A stretch of 64,000 bases of DNA from Hathewaya proteolytica DSM 3090 (GTDB lineage: Bacteria; Bacillota; Clostridia; Clostridiales; Clostridiaceae), in NCBI RefSeq assembly GCF_900142225.1, contig NZ_FRAD01000011.1, positions 45,691-109,690 of the forward strand. Reading direction: 5' to 3'. Positions 7,962 to 15,526 of this stretch are shown piece after piece. A program made the translations under genes and the position numbers. The notes beneath the pieces are model-generated. The model was given only the letters and a program-made list of their open reading frames with translations. It searched no databases and was not told where the DNA came from. How positions within the stretch are numbered: position 1 is the first letter of the stretch; every line of letters begins with the position of its first letter.

Positions 7962-9212
7962 ATGAATATTGCAAAAAGACAGTTTGAACTATTAAAGAAA
8001 ATTGGATTTGTCAGAACAAGTGCCAGTGAAGAAGAATTGAGAGCAGTTAACATTTTGAAAGAAGAATTGGACAACCTTGGTGTTGAAAGTGAAATTGAGC
8101 CTTTTAAAGTATTAAACTATAACATTAAAAAGGCTAAACTAGAGATATTAGAGCCAGAGTATAGAGAAATAGAGGTAACTGGTGTAGGTCTTACAGGTAA
8201 CGCAGCAAAAGATGGATTAGAAGCTGAGCTATTATATGTAGAAAATGCTTTGCCAATAAATCTTTTAGAGGCAAAGGGGAAAATAGTTTTAGTAAATAGC
8301 ATAAATTATGAAAGATATAGAGATATAGTTAGGTCAGGTGCTGTAGGCTATATAAACTTCAGCGGTCGATTCATGGACGATAATAATTCTACGGATTTAG
8401 AAAATAGAAGAATAAGAGAAAAACATATTGAGTTTGGAAAAATACCAGGCGTAACCATGAGAGTAAGCGATGCCATTGAACTTATGAAAAGTGGAGCCAA
8501 AAAGGTTCGTATGACTTTGGAGCAAGAAGAGGGAGAAGCTGATTCTCATAATTTAATAGCTGAACTTAAGGGTACACAGTTTCCAGAGGAAGTTGTGGTT
8601 ATCATGGCCCATTATGATAGTGTTCCATTTAGTACAGGAGTATACGATAATGGAGCAGGTTCTGTAAATATCATGGAGATTTTAAGATATTATAAAGAAA
8701 ATCCACCTAAGAGAACTATAAGATTTATCTGGTTTGGATCAGAGGAAATAGGTCTTTGTGGAAGTAAGGCATATGTGAAAGCGCATGAAAATGAGCTAGA
8801 AAATGTAAAAATGGGTATAAATGTGGATGTTGGTGGTGCAATACTTGGGTGCGACCAAGCTACAGTACTGGCAGAGGAAAGCCTTTGTCATATGGTAGAT
8901 TTTTATGCAAAACAGGTATGTTTCCCATTAAAAGTGGACAAGGATATATACTCTAGTGATTGCATTCCCTTCGCTGACAAAGGTATTCCAGTTATAAACT
9001 TTATGAGATTTGGTGCACCAGGGGCTGCATCCATTCACAATAGATACGATTTAATAGACGTATTGTCACCAGAAGTATTGTATAACACCATGGTTTTTGT
9101 ACGAGATTTCAGTGAAAAACTTATAAATGCAGGTGCTATGCCAGTGGAGAGAAAGATTCCTGAAGATCTTGTTAAAAAAATTGACGAGTATCTTCAAAAG
9201 AATTTAAAGTAG
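7962..9212 (+). CDS. M28 family zinc aminopeptidase with PA-like insert
   Basis: A 416-residue metallopeptidase. The zinc ligands of clan MH peptidases can be seen in order: MAHYDSVP (His), YDNGAGS (bridging Asp), WFGSEEIGLCGS (catalytic Glu and ligand Glu), NVDVGG (Asp) and ASIHNRYD (His). A protease-associated-like domain (about residues 90-190) is inserted between the N terminus and the catalytic core. There is no signal peptide, so it probably works in the cytosol on peptides. The start is set at ATG 7962 with AGGAGG at 7948-7953; a TTG at 7923 extends the frame but lacks a ribosome binding site. It is monocistronic, and convergent with the gene ending at 9221. Confidence 0.88.
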   Translation: MNIAKRQFELLKKIGFVRTSASEEELRAVNILKEELDNLGVESEIEPFKVLNYNIKKAKLEILEPEYREIEVTGVGLTGNAAKDGLEAELLYVENALPINLLEAKGKIVLVNSINYERYRDIVRSGAVGYINFSGRFMDDNNSTDLENRRIREKHIEFGKIPGVTMRVSDAIELMKSGAKKVRMTLEQEEGEADSHNLIAELKGTQFPEEVVVIMAHYDSVPFSTGVYDNGAGSVNIMEILRYYKENPPKRTIRFIWFGSEEIGLCGSKAYVKAHENELENVKMGINVDVGGAILGCDQATVLAEESLCHMVDFYAKQVCFPLKVDKDIYSSDCIPFADKGIPVINFMRFGAPGAASIHNRYDLIDVLSPEVLYNTMVFVRDFSEKLINAGAMPVERKIPEDLVKKIDEYLQKNLK

Positions 9213-9220
9213 TTTTTACT

Positions 9221-9880
9221 TTAAGTTAGTTCACCCATGTTTTCCAGTTGCCTACGACATTGTAGCAAGAAACTATCAATGTTTTTAGGTGTATCATATA
9301 TAGGTTCATCATAACTTATGGTGCTTACGAATATATGAGAATTGTAGGCGCTGGTAAAAAAAGATTTCTTATAAGAGTTAATAAGTATATTGCAGGATGT
9401 TCCGATGTCCAGGTATGTTTCAAGCATATTCATGGCATCAGCATAGGACATATTCTGCATATTAAAATGATTATTTTGGGTGCAGCTATCCGATACTGCA
9501 TCCTTTTTTGCACTATTATAGCTAGCACAAAGTAAAGAACAAGGATTGTTATAATTTTTTAAGCATTGTAGTAGATTTAAAGTATTGGACATAGCTTCAA
9601 TATATGGACCTAGTTTTTTCTCCATTGCTTCAGGCCTTACCGCATCGTTAATAAAATAAATAATATAATCTGGCTTATACTGCTGTATAACAAAATTAAT
9701 GAGGCTGGCATCTCTTAAATTCCCCACAATTGTTGTGCCATTTTCTAAAGTACCTTCTGGAATGTTTCCAAAGGCTTCTATGGAAATGCCTATTCCATAA
9801 AAATAATTGGCAAAGCGTTTTAACACATCACCATTGTTGCTGATGAACAGTATGTTTTTTTTAATTTCAATTTCACTCAT
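9221..9880 (-). CDS. Epimerase-like (extended SDR-like) protein, degenerate
   Basis: A 219-residue protein. The segment VGNLRDASLINFVIQQYKPDYIIYFIN resembles the GDLRD...KPDVVIHLAA region of NAD-dependent nucleotide-sugar epimerases, followed by LNLLQCLKNY as in NTLNLLEA. However, the N-terminal GxxGxxG dinucleotide motif is replaced by ISNNGDVLKRF, and no YxxxK catalytic pair is clear. It is probably a shortened or divergent SDR-fold protein that may not bind NAD. Ribosome binding site AGGAGG lies before the ATG. It stands alone on the minus strand, convergent with the peptidase gene and only 8 bases from it. Function unknown. Confidence 0.6.
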   Translation of the reverse strand: MSEIEIKKNILFISNNGDVLKRFANYFYGIGISIEAFGNIPEGTLENGTTIVGNLRDASLINFVIQQYKPDYIIYFINDAVRPEAMEKKLGPYIEAMSNTLNLLQCLKNYNNPCSLLCASYNSAKKDAVSDSCTQNNHFNMQNMSYADAMNMLETYLDIGTSCNILINSYKKSFFTSAYNSHIFVSTISYDEPIYDTPKNIDSFLLQCRRQLENMGELT

Positions 9881-10060
9881 ACTCTATACCTCCTTTGCAC
9901 AGTGATAAGAAATTTTTTGGTTAGTTCTGAAGTTAACTGGGTTAAAACCTATCATATATTTTTATATGATTATAGATTTCACATTATGATGAATATCTTA
10001 TTAATATGTGATATAATTAAATTAAATCTATGGTAATTAATGCAAAATATAAAATTGCTC

Positions 10061-10089
10061 TTGATAAAAATACTGTTTTATAGTAAAAT
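10061..10089 (+). promoter_or_regulatory. Probable ssrA promoter
   Basis: TTGATA at 10061-10066, a 17-base spacer and TAAAAT at 10084-10089; an overlapping TATAAT at 10089-10094 is spaced less well. It would give a precursor with about 70 nt to be trimmed 5' of the mature tmRNA. Confidence 0.5.
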
Positions 10090-10164
10090 ATAATTTGTAT
10101 CTTAAAACAATTAAATATGTGGAGTGCCTTCGGAAAAAGGAAGTGCAGACTCTCATGATAACAT

Positions 10165-10518
10165 GGGGGCGTACTTGGCTTCGACGGGGGTACGTAGCGT
10201 TTAGTAAGCGGGTCGAGGAAATTCTGGAGCCTCGTTAATCAGCTAGAAACTTAAAGATAAACGCAGAAGATAATTTTGCTTTAGCAGCTTAGTCTGCTAC
10301 GTTCTACCCGAGAGTCCCACGGCTTGGGATAGGGCGTCGACTAGTGGGGACCCGAGCTTAGCAAAGCTTTGAGCTAAGAACGGAATTAATGAAGCTACTG
10401 AAACTAGAAGCCTGTTTATGGGCGTCTAGTAGAGGGAATGTTAAATCATAAAATACACTCGTAGAAAGCTAAATGGGACGATCTTCGGACAGGGGTTCGA
10501 CTCCCCTCGCCTCCACCA
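10165..10518 (+). ncRNA. ssrA: Transfer-messenger RNA (tmRNA)
   Basis: A complete 354-nt tmRNA. The 5' end GGGGGCGTACTTGG pairs with the 3' GCCTCC to form the tRNA-like acceptor, followed by encoded ACCA, and GGTTCGACTCCCC forms the T arm. The tag frame begins with the resume codon GCA at 10263 and reads AEDNFALAA then TAG at 10290-10292, a typical clostridial degradation tag. The pseudoknot-forming GC-rich segments follow. It acts with SmpB, encoded upstream, to free stalled ribosomes. It is in one piece, not permuted. Its terminator lies directly behind it. Confidence 0.97.
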
Positions 10519-10526
10519 AATCAAAT

Positions 10527-10570
10527 ACCATCTATTGATAAAAGAAATTTTGTCAGCAGGTGGTTTTTTG
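10527..10570 (+). terminator. ssrA terminator
   Basis: A long stem, ACCATCTATTGATAAAA / TTTTGTCAGCAGGTGGT, with several G-U pairs and a 4-nt loop, followed by six T. Confidence 0.85.
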
Positions 10571-10823
10571 TTTGCCCGAAAGTGCTTGATTTAAGCCGTT
10601 TTCGGAGGATACTTGACACTAACCTGTGGCTGCCAAGTGCTTATTTTTAACGATTAGACCTCTGGGGGTGTGCATCTTTTAACGATTTGCCTTGTAATCG
10701 TTAAAAGATACTGTTACGGCAAAAAAACAGCCCGCCGATTGGCGAGCCGTAAATAGTTGAATGTTAAGCTGTGACTTCCGAGCCGTTTTTGAATCTGAAT
10801 GTCATTGCGCCATCTTGTGATAT
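10571..10823. other. Left end of the GC-richer islet: repeats and a recombinase-like tail
   Basis: No full gene. At 10670-10689 lies GTGCATCTTTTAACGATTTG, repeated exactly at 19599-19618. It is part of a perfect 14-bp inverted repeat, ATCTTTTAACGATT / AATCGTTAAAAGAT (10674-10687 and 10696-10709), and the core TTTTAACGATT occurs once more at 10648-10658. On the minus strand, 10764-10823, the last codons of some gene read DGAMTFRFKNGSEVTA then a stop. This resembles tails of recombinases of mobile elements in clostridia, but the fragment is too short to be sure; it is cut by the IS element at 10824. Confidence 0.45.
10670..10689 (+). repeat. 20-bp direct repeat, left copy
   Basis: Identical to 19599-19618. 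The surroundings also match loosely (CCTCT...GGGGTGTGC before both copies). It bounds the segment of unusual base composition and is a candidate element end or attachment site. Confidence 0.65.
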
Positions 10824-10850
10824 TGTCAATATTACTTGACAGTTTTTTCT
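10824..10850 (+). repeat. IS3 left inverted repeat
   Basis: 27 bp, begins TGTCAATATTACTTGACAG; exact reverse complement of 12184-12210. Confidence 0.93.
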
Positions 10851-10928
10851 TGATGTTGTATAAATAAAGTTGACACCTTATTCTCGTATAATTCAAAATA
10901 TAATTAAGAAAATAAGGAGGTGCTTATT

Positions 10929-11264
10929 ATGGCACAAAAACGTTATGACCAGGATTATAAAGTCCAAGCAGTTAAGTTAGCCAAGGAAATTGGTATTAAT
11001 AAAGCTGCAAAAGAAATAGGAATTGCTCCAAGCACAGTAAGCGGATGGGTAAAAGCCTCTAAAGAAGGTGTACTTGATTTAGGTGCTGGTTCACATACTC
11101 CTGATAGTGCTCTTTCCCTTACAGAAGAACTTATGACCCTAAAAAAGCAAGTTAAAGAGCAGAGTAAGGAAATCAAACGTTTGAAGGAAGAGAATGAATT
11201 TCTAGAGGAAGCAAGCGCTTTTTTCGCCGCCAGCCGTCGGAAGTCAGTAAAAACTCACGAATGA
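10929..11264 (+). CDS. IS3-family transposase OrfA
   Basis: A 111-residue protein with an N-terminal helix-turn-helix (YKVQAVKLAKEIGINKAAKEIG, then IAPSTVSGWVK) that binds the element ends. A leucine-zipper-like coiled coil at about 65-95 (EELMTLKKQVKEQSKEIKRL) serves for multimerisation. The start is ATG 10929 behind AAGGAGG; the in-frame GTG at 10920 is part of that site. It overlaps orfB by ATGA at 11261-11264. The overlap region has T6 (11219-11224) and A5 runs where a -1 ribosomal frameshift could make the OrfAB fusion transposase, the usual arrangement in this family. Confidence 0.92.
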   Translation: MAQKRYDQDYKVQAVKLAKEIGINKAAKEIGIAPSTVSGWVKASKEGVLDLGAGSHTPDSALSLTEELMTLKKQVKEQSKEIKRLKEENEFLEEASAFFAASRRKSVKTHE

Positions 11265-12169
11265 GATTTATAGCTATTAAGACTAATGACGGCATGATTA
11301 CGGGTAAAATATCATTTTATTGTAGGATGCTTAAAGTTAGCCGTCAAGGCTTTCATAATTATCTTGCAAATAAAGATAAACCTTGGAAGTATGAGGCTCT
11401 CGCTGAAGAAATGATAAAAATCAATTCTGAAGATGAGTACAATGATACCTATGGAAGAATCCGTATGCATCAAGCCTTACTTCTAAAAAACCCTGAAAAT
11501 GTCCATATCCCTAGTGAACGTACTGTTTATAGAGTTATGGTGGAAATTGGTCTTAGTCATAAACCTAAACGTAAGCCTAATGGTATAACCAAAGCTGACC
11601 GCGAAGCCAGAAAATCTGATGATCTTCTTAAACGTGATTTCAGAGCATCTGAGCCTCTTAAAAAGACTGTAACAGATATATCAGAAATTAAAGCAAAAGA
11701 TGGTAAACTTTATGTATCTGCAATTTTTGACTGCTATGATTTAGCAGTTTTTGGGCTTTCAATGGATACAAATATGAAAGCCACCTTGTGTGTAAATACT
11801 CTTGATAATGCTTTTAAAGCTTATCCTAAACTTAGGGGTGCCATTGTTCACTCTGATAGAGGTACACAGTACACCAGCAATGAATATCGCAATGTAATAA
11901 ATAAATATGGCATACAGCAAAGTATGAACAGTGATGGTGGCAGATGCCATGACAATGCAAGGTGTGAAAGTATGTGGGCCAGAATGAAAGAAGAGCTGCT
12001 TTATAATCGTTACAACACTAAAGAAATGACTGTTGAAGAACTTAAGATTCTTATATGGCGTTATTTCATCAGTTATTGGAACAACAGGAGGATTTGCTCT
12101 GCCAATGGTGGGCTACCTCCTATGGTTAAAAGACAGAGATACTATGGATCTCTAAACCAAGCTGCCTAA
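11261..12169 (+). CDS. IS3-family transposase OrfB (DDE integrase core)
   Basis: A 302-residue catalytic subunit. An HTH_21-like region (EYNDTYGRIRMHQALL) precedes the rve integrase core. The catalytic triad is visible: Asp in TVTDISEIKAKDGKLY, Asp in IVHSDRGTQYTS and Glu in MWARMKEELLYNRY, 35 residues after the second Asp as in DD(35)E enzymes. The C-terminal YWNNRRICSANGGLPP is typical. It is full length with no frameshift, in frame -1 relative to orfA, and ends 14 nt before the right inverted repeat. Confidence 0.95.
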   Translation: MRFIAIKTNDGMITGKISFYCRMLKVSRQGFHNYLANKDKPWKYEALAEEMIKINSEDEYNDTYGRIRMHQALLLKNPENVHIPSERTVYRVMVEIGLSHKPKRKPNGITKADREARKSDDLLKRDFRASEPLKKTVTDISEIKAKDGKLYVSAIFDCYDLAVFGLSMDTNMKATLCVNTLDNAFKAYPKLRGAIVHSDRGTQYTSNEYRNVINKYGIQQSMNSDGGRCHDNARCESMWARMKEELLYNRYNTKEMTVEELKILIWRYFISYWNNRRICSANGGLPPMVKRQRYYGSLNQAA

Positions 12170-12183
12170 TAACGAACTATGCG

Positions 12184-12210
12184 AGAAAAAACTGTCAAGT
12201 AATATTGACA
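12184..12210 (-). repeat. IS3 right inverted repeat
   Basis: 27 bp, ends GTAATATTGACA; exact reverse complement of 10824-10850. Followed by the target duplication ATAT. Confidence 0.93.
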
Positions 12211-12212
12211 AT

Positions 12213-12701
12213 ATCAAAACGAGCAGAGACGACATCGTTAAGAAATCATCGTTTTTCTTTGTCAAGAAATCGGATGAGAATGTTTCTACCGTTAAAATCA
12301 ATGAAATGGAATGCGTCACGAACGAAAGCGGCGTAGAAAACGTGTCACCTGTTAAAAACTCATATGATGCTTTATGGTGCGAATACAGGGACGCGAGGCT
12401 TCCGGCAACGCTTCTCAGTGTAATTCAGAGAATTGTCGAATACTATTTTCTTCAACTTTGTAGTTACAGCATTGAGGATTTGCGAGAGCGGGTGAAAAAC
12501 CACCTCGGCGGGGACGACAAAAAACAGCGGATAGCTGATGAAATACTTCGCTTCATCTATGACGAAAAATCCGATACCGGCGACGGCATTAATTACGCAC
12601 CCGACCACGACATACCGGCTTATAAAGATGTGTTCGAGATAATTTTCGAAGCGATGAGCCAAAAATCGCACTATCTCAAAATGTCTGGCGAATGTGAATG
12701 A
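12213..12701 (+). pseudogene. C-terminal fragment of an AAA_13-type ATPase (RloC/anticodon-nuclease-like family)
   Basis: The frame is open from the IS border to the stop at 12699-12701, about 162 residues. It contains SPVKNSYDALWCEYRDAR and LLSVIQRIVEYYFLQLCS, resembling the NPIKSSYELLWEE...MRRILENYF region near the C terminus of AAA_13-family coiled-coil ATPases, many of which serve in phage defence. No ATPase motifs lie upstream: the IS and, beyond it, unrelated sequence replace the N-terminal part, so the gene is broken. An internal ATG at 12306 has no convincing ribosome binding site. The bases left of the IS do not continue this frame into recognisable ATPase sequence, so the truncation probably predates or accompanied the insertion. 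Confidence 0.55.
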
Positions 12702-12830
12702 GTTATTTGTAATAATCTGGAACATAATTCAGTCGATATAAAAAGGTTCTGTTAACTAAAGATGAAAAAATGAGATTTGAAATGCGAACCGGCATAGAAA
12801 AATGAAAGAATCAAGAGAGGAGGTTATCAC

Positions 12831-14243
12831 ATGAACGGCCATATAACAATAAATGCCCGCAGGATTTCTGTTGCCGGATTTTCATTTCTCTTTGCCTATA
12901 TTCTGTCATTTCAGTTTGAGGGGCAGGTGCTGTATAGCCTGCTGGATCTGCGTGGAGCAGACGCCGACCGTTACATGCTGGCTGCAATTATCGCGCATTT
13001 TATGGGGCTTCTCACCTGCGGTCTGTTCGTCAGATCCCGGGCGGCAGCCAAAAGCATAATGCTCGGCGGCATGGGCATATGCCTTGTTGCCACCGTCCCC
13101 TTCTTTTTTGCGCCTACTTCTCTATGGTTGAGTGGACTGATTGTCAGCGGATACTTTAGCGGCTGCGCGGTGGCGGCATGGGGATTTTTTCTCAGGGCCT
13201 TTACTCCCAAGAACGAGCGCATTAAATCCTGTGCCGACGTTCTGATTTATTCCAATTTGCTGATGATTGCAGTCAACGTGGTGGCCATGAACAGGTCAAC
13301 CTTTATCGGGCTTGGCCTCTCTGTGCTTTGTCTTGTAATCGGTATGGTCTTCATTTTGATCCTGCCGTTGGAGCAGGAGAATGTGCAGAACAAAACATTT
13401 AAAAACAAGACGCATGGCGGCATTAAAAACCAGATAATATTGCTGTGTCTTTTTGTCTGTATCATTACAATTAATTCCGGACTGATGTATCAGGTCATCA
13501 ACCCCGCTTTTGAGCATCTGACAGGGCTGGTGAGCTGGTATTGGGCCGCGCCTTATATCGTGGCGCTCGCCATTATGCGCAACCTGCCTATGAAAGCAAA
13601 GCGTTCCAGAATTTTGTATATCGGGATGGCAATGATTATAGGAGCGTTCATCAGCTTTATGCTGCTGGGGCGAAATACCTCCGACTATCTGACTGTGGAT
13701 ACGCTGATGCTCGGCGCCTGCGGTATTTTCGACCTGTTTTGGTGGAGCATCCTCGGAGAAATGCTGGATTATAGCGATAACCCGGCACAAACCTTTGGCA
13801 TCGGTCTTTCCGCCAATGTATTCGGTGTCCTTTGCGGAGGCGTCCTGGGAATGGCTGTGACATCCATGGGTCTTCCCGGTGCGGAGGTAGCGGTGATTGC
13901 CCTGACGGTGGTTTGCGTTACACTGGTTATGCTGCCGCCGCTGAACCACCAGCTTGTTCTATTGCTGAAAAGCCATGCTTACCTTGCCGCTTATGACAAT
14001 ATGAGCCAGTCACAGCAAACGGATATTGTACGGCAGGTCAAAACGCTTGATCCGCTGACTGTCCGGGAGCAGGAGGTATTGCAGCTCATCCTTTCCGGCA
14101 AATCCAACCGTGAGATTGCCGGGGCTTTGTTCATCAGTGAGAATACCGTTAAAACACACGCAAGAAGTATTTTTTCAAAATACGATGTTTCAAGCCGTGC
14201 GGAGCTCATCAGCACCCTACTGAAAAACCAAATGGTTAGATGA
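12831..14243 (+). CDS. LuxR-type transcription regulator with about 12 membrane helices (MFS-like sensor)
   Basis: A 470-residue protein. Residues about 10-385 form some 12 hydrophobic helices in two halves separated by a hydrophilic loop (EQENVQNKTFKNK), laid out like a major-facilitator transporter. Residues about 405-465 are a LuxR/GerE helix-turn-helix: LTVREQEVLQLILSGKSN, then REIAGALFISENTVKTH. Such membrane-bound regulators are abundant in Eggerthella-like gut actinobacteria and occur in clostridia; the membrane part is thought to sense a small molecule and the cytoplasmic HTH to control neighbouring genes. AGGAGG lies just before the ATG. It heads the islet cargo and ends in its own terminator, so the likely targets are the genes behind it. 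Ligand unknown. Confidence 0.85.
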   Translation: MNGHITINARRISVAGFSFLFAYILSFQFEGQVLYSLLDLRGADADRYMLAAIIAHFMGLLTCGLFVRSRAAAKSIMLGGMGICLVATVPFFFAPTSLWLSGLIVSGYFSGCAVAAWGFFLRAFTPKNERIKSCADVLIYSNLLMIAVNVVAMNRSTFIGLGLSVLCLVIGMVFILILPLEQENVQNKTFKNKTHGGIKNQIILLCLFVCIITINSGLMYQVINPAFEHLTGLVSWYWAAPYIVALAIMRNLPMKAKRSRILYIGMAMIIGAFISFMLLGRNTSDYLTVDTLMLGACGIFDLFWWSILGEMLDYSDNPAQTFGIGLSANVFGVLCGGVLGMAVTSMGLPGAEVAVIALTVVCVTLVMLPPLNHQLVLLLKSHAYLAAYDNMSQSQQTDIVRQVKTLDPLTVREQEVLQLILSGKSNREIAGALFISENTVKTHARSIFSKYDVSSRAELISTLLKNQMVR

Positions 14244-14276
14244 TACATAAAACTGCATAAATACTGGGTTTAACCC

Positions 14277-14308
14277 GCCTCTCACCCTTTTGGGTGAGAG
14301 GCTTTTTT
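14277..14308 (+). terminator. Terminator after the LuxR-type regulator
   Basis: A perfect 11-bp stem, GCCTCTCACCC / GGGTGAGAGGC, with loop TTTT and six T. It separates the regulator gene from the downstream cluster and excludes the upstream in-frame start of the next gene at 14294. Confidence 0.95.
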
Positions 14309-14383
14309 CGTAAAATCATCCTTTGGAATGATGTTTTTCAGTCATACTTCGCTAAACTATATGATGAAGGAGGGATGGTGCAA

Positions 14384-14893
14384 ATGAAATCAATCCGCAA
14401 ACGGCGCAATGAATATGCCTTGTTGTTCGTAGCCGGTATTTGTTTGGCGGTGTGGCTCGGTGTAACATTTATGTTAGAAGCTGTTTTCGTCTTTGGAGCT
14501 ATCAGTCTTATCTTTCTCCTTCTACTGGTGAGAGAGGGCCGTCGGCTCTATGATGCAACGCTTATTTGGGATAATCGCATCCTTGCGGTGCCATCTGCTC
14601 TCATCTCCATGCCAGGCCGCCAAATGAAAAAAGACACTGAGGAAACTGTAGTATCTACCTTTGGCATGTTAATCGGCAGCAGAATCTACCGATGGGGTCT
14701 CGACGGGGTACATGGCGTGCGCCTGAGCGCCGTTCAAATTGATAAGGAGCGGATGTACCTGACCTTTGGCGATAAGGATCAGACCATGCGGGTAGAGCTG
14801 CTGCACGGAATGACTCAAAAGCAGGCGTTACTGGATGCCGCACAAAAGCTGCTTCGTGAAACCGGCGTAACGGCAGTTGTCAACGGCTGGTAA
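14384..14893 (+). CDS. Small membrane protein, two helices plus a C-terminal domain
   Basis: A 169-residue protein: a basic N terminus (KSIRKRRNEY), two adjacent membrane helices (about residues 12-55) and a cytoplasmic region of about 110 residues. The latter has alternating strands (IYRWGLDGVHGVRLSAVQI, MYLTFGDKDQTMRVEL) and ends in a helix, a layout reminiscent of PH-like membrane proteins. I do not recognise a named family. The start is ATG 14384, with AAGGAGGG at 14367-14374. The longer frame from 14294 would begin inside a terminator hairpin. It is the first gene of the cluster behind the LuxR-type regulator, 36 nt before the DUF4352 lipoprotein. Confidence 0.65.
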   Translation: MKSIRKRRNEYALLFVAGICLAVWLGVTFMLEAVFVFGAISLIFLLLLVREGRRLYDATLIWDNRILAVPSALISMPGRQMKKDTEETVVSTFGMLIGSRIYRWGLDGVHGVRLSAVQIDKERMYLTFGDKDQTMRVELLHGMTQKQALLDAAQKLLRETGVTAVVNGW

Positions 14894-14929
14894 TCCAGTA
14901 AAATTATATCTGAATAATGGAGGAACACG

Positions 14930-15502
14930 ATGAAAAAGTTTATTACATTCTTTCTAACACTTATGATGATGATTTCCCTCGCCGCTTGCGGCGGTGAATC
15001 ACCATCGGAAAGCTCTACGCCCACAGGCGGCAGCACAACGTCCGATAACTCAAAAAAAGAAGAAGCAAAGGTGTATGGTATCGGTGAAGCGGCAGAAGCA
15101 AACGGACTTTCTATCACAATTGATAAAGTTGCAGTAGCCGAAGCGAATACCACGCTTGAAAAAGCGAAAGATGGGTTTGAATATATCAAAGTATGGTTTA
15201 CCTTTAAAAATATTTCGGACGAAACGATAGAATCACCAAAGGCGAAGGCATTGTATATTGTGTATACCGAGGGGGCCACAGGTGATGACAGCGATATGAA
15301 ATCGGAGGAAAACTCACAGGTTATGCTGGAGGTAGCTGATCGGGATGAAAGATATATGTCAAGAGTTGATCTTGCTCCCGGTGAATCCACCGGCGGCTGG
15401 ATGATATATCAACGTCAAGCCGATAAAAGCGAGATTACAATGCACTATTACTCCGGATTTGTCAATGTGCCACCCGCTCTTGTTTTCGAATTTTCGGTCT
15501 AA
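14930..15502 (+). CDS. DUF4352-type lipoprotein
   Basis: A 190-residue lipoprotein. The signal peptide ends in the lipobox SLAACGG, followed by a Ser/Thr/Gly-rich linker to about residue 45. An immunoglobulin-like domain follows, with GLSITIDKVAVAE, FEYIKVWFTFKNIS, LAPGESTGGWMIYQ and VFEFSV, the pattern of DUF4352 (telokin-like Ig) proteins that sit on the outer face of the membrane. AGGAGG-like site GGAGGA is just upstream. It sits in a one-strand cluster with a large lipoprotein 24 nt downstream. Ligand or partner unknown; DUF4352 proteins often accompany zinc-ribbon membrane proteins, as here. Confidence 0.82.
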   Translation: MKKFITFFLTLMMMISLAACGGESPSESSTPTGGSTTSDNSKKEEAKVYGIGEAAEANGLSITIDKVAVAEANTTLEKAKDGFEYIKVWFTFKNISDETIESPKAKALYIVYTEGATGDDSDMKSEENSQVMLEVADRDERYMSRVDLAPGESTGGWMIYQRQADKSEITMHYYSGFVNVPPALVFEFSV

Positions 15503-15526
15503 TAGCCCGTTTGAAAGGAGTTCAAA

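Larger units (their letters stand above)
10824..12210 (+). mobile_element. Complete IS3-family insertion sequence
   Basis: A 1387-bp element with perfect 27-bp terminal inverted repeats (10824-10850 and 12184-12210, ends TGTCAATATTAC.../...GTAATATTGACA). It is flanked by the 4-bp target duplication ATAT (10820-10823 and 12211-12214). It carries overlapping orfA and orfB as usual for the family. Intact ends, an intact target duplication and intact frames suggest a recent insertion. Its AT-rich composition differs from the GC-richer islet it sits in. Confidence 0.93.

Noticed and set aside
9335..9535. Plus-strand 66-codon frame within the epimerase-like gene
   Set aside because: No ribosome binding site and fully inside a longer minus-strand gene with a good start.
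10165..10518. ssrA 3' end as the attachment site of the islet
   Set aside because: No second copy of the tmRNA 3' end (GGTTCGACTCCCCTCGCC) is found at the right border; the only shared sequence is the 20-bp repeat 150 bases downstream of ssrA.
13296..13949. Minus-strand open frame of 217 codons in the LuxR-type regulator gene
   Set aside because: It is an antisense shadow of a GC-richer gene; the residues are His/Gln-rich as expected for antisense frames, and the plus-strand frame has clear membrane helices and an HTH.
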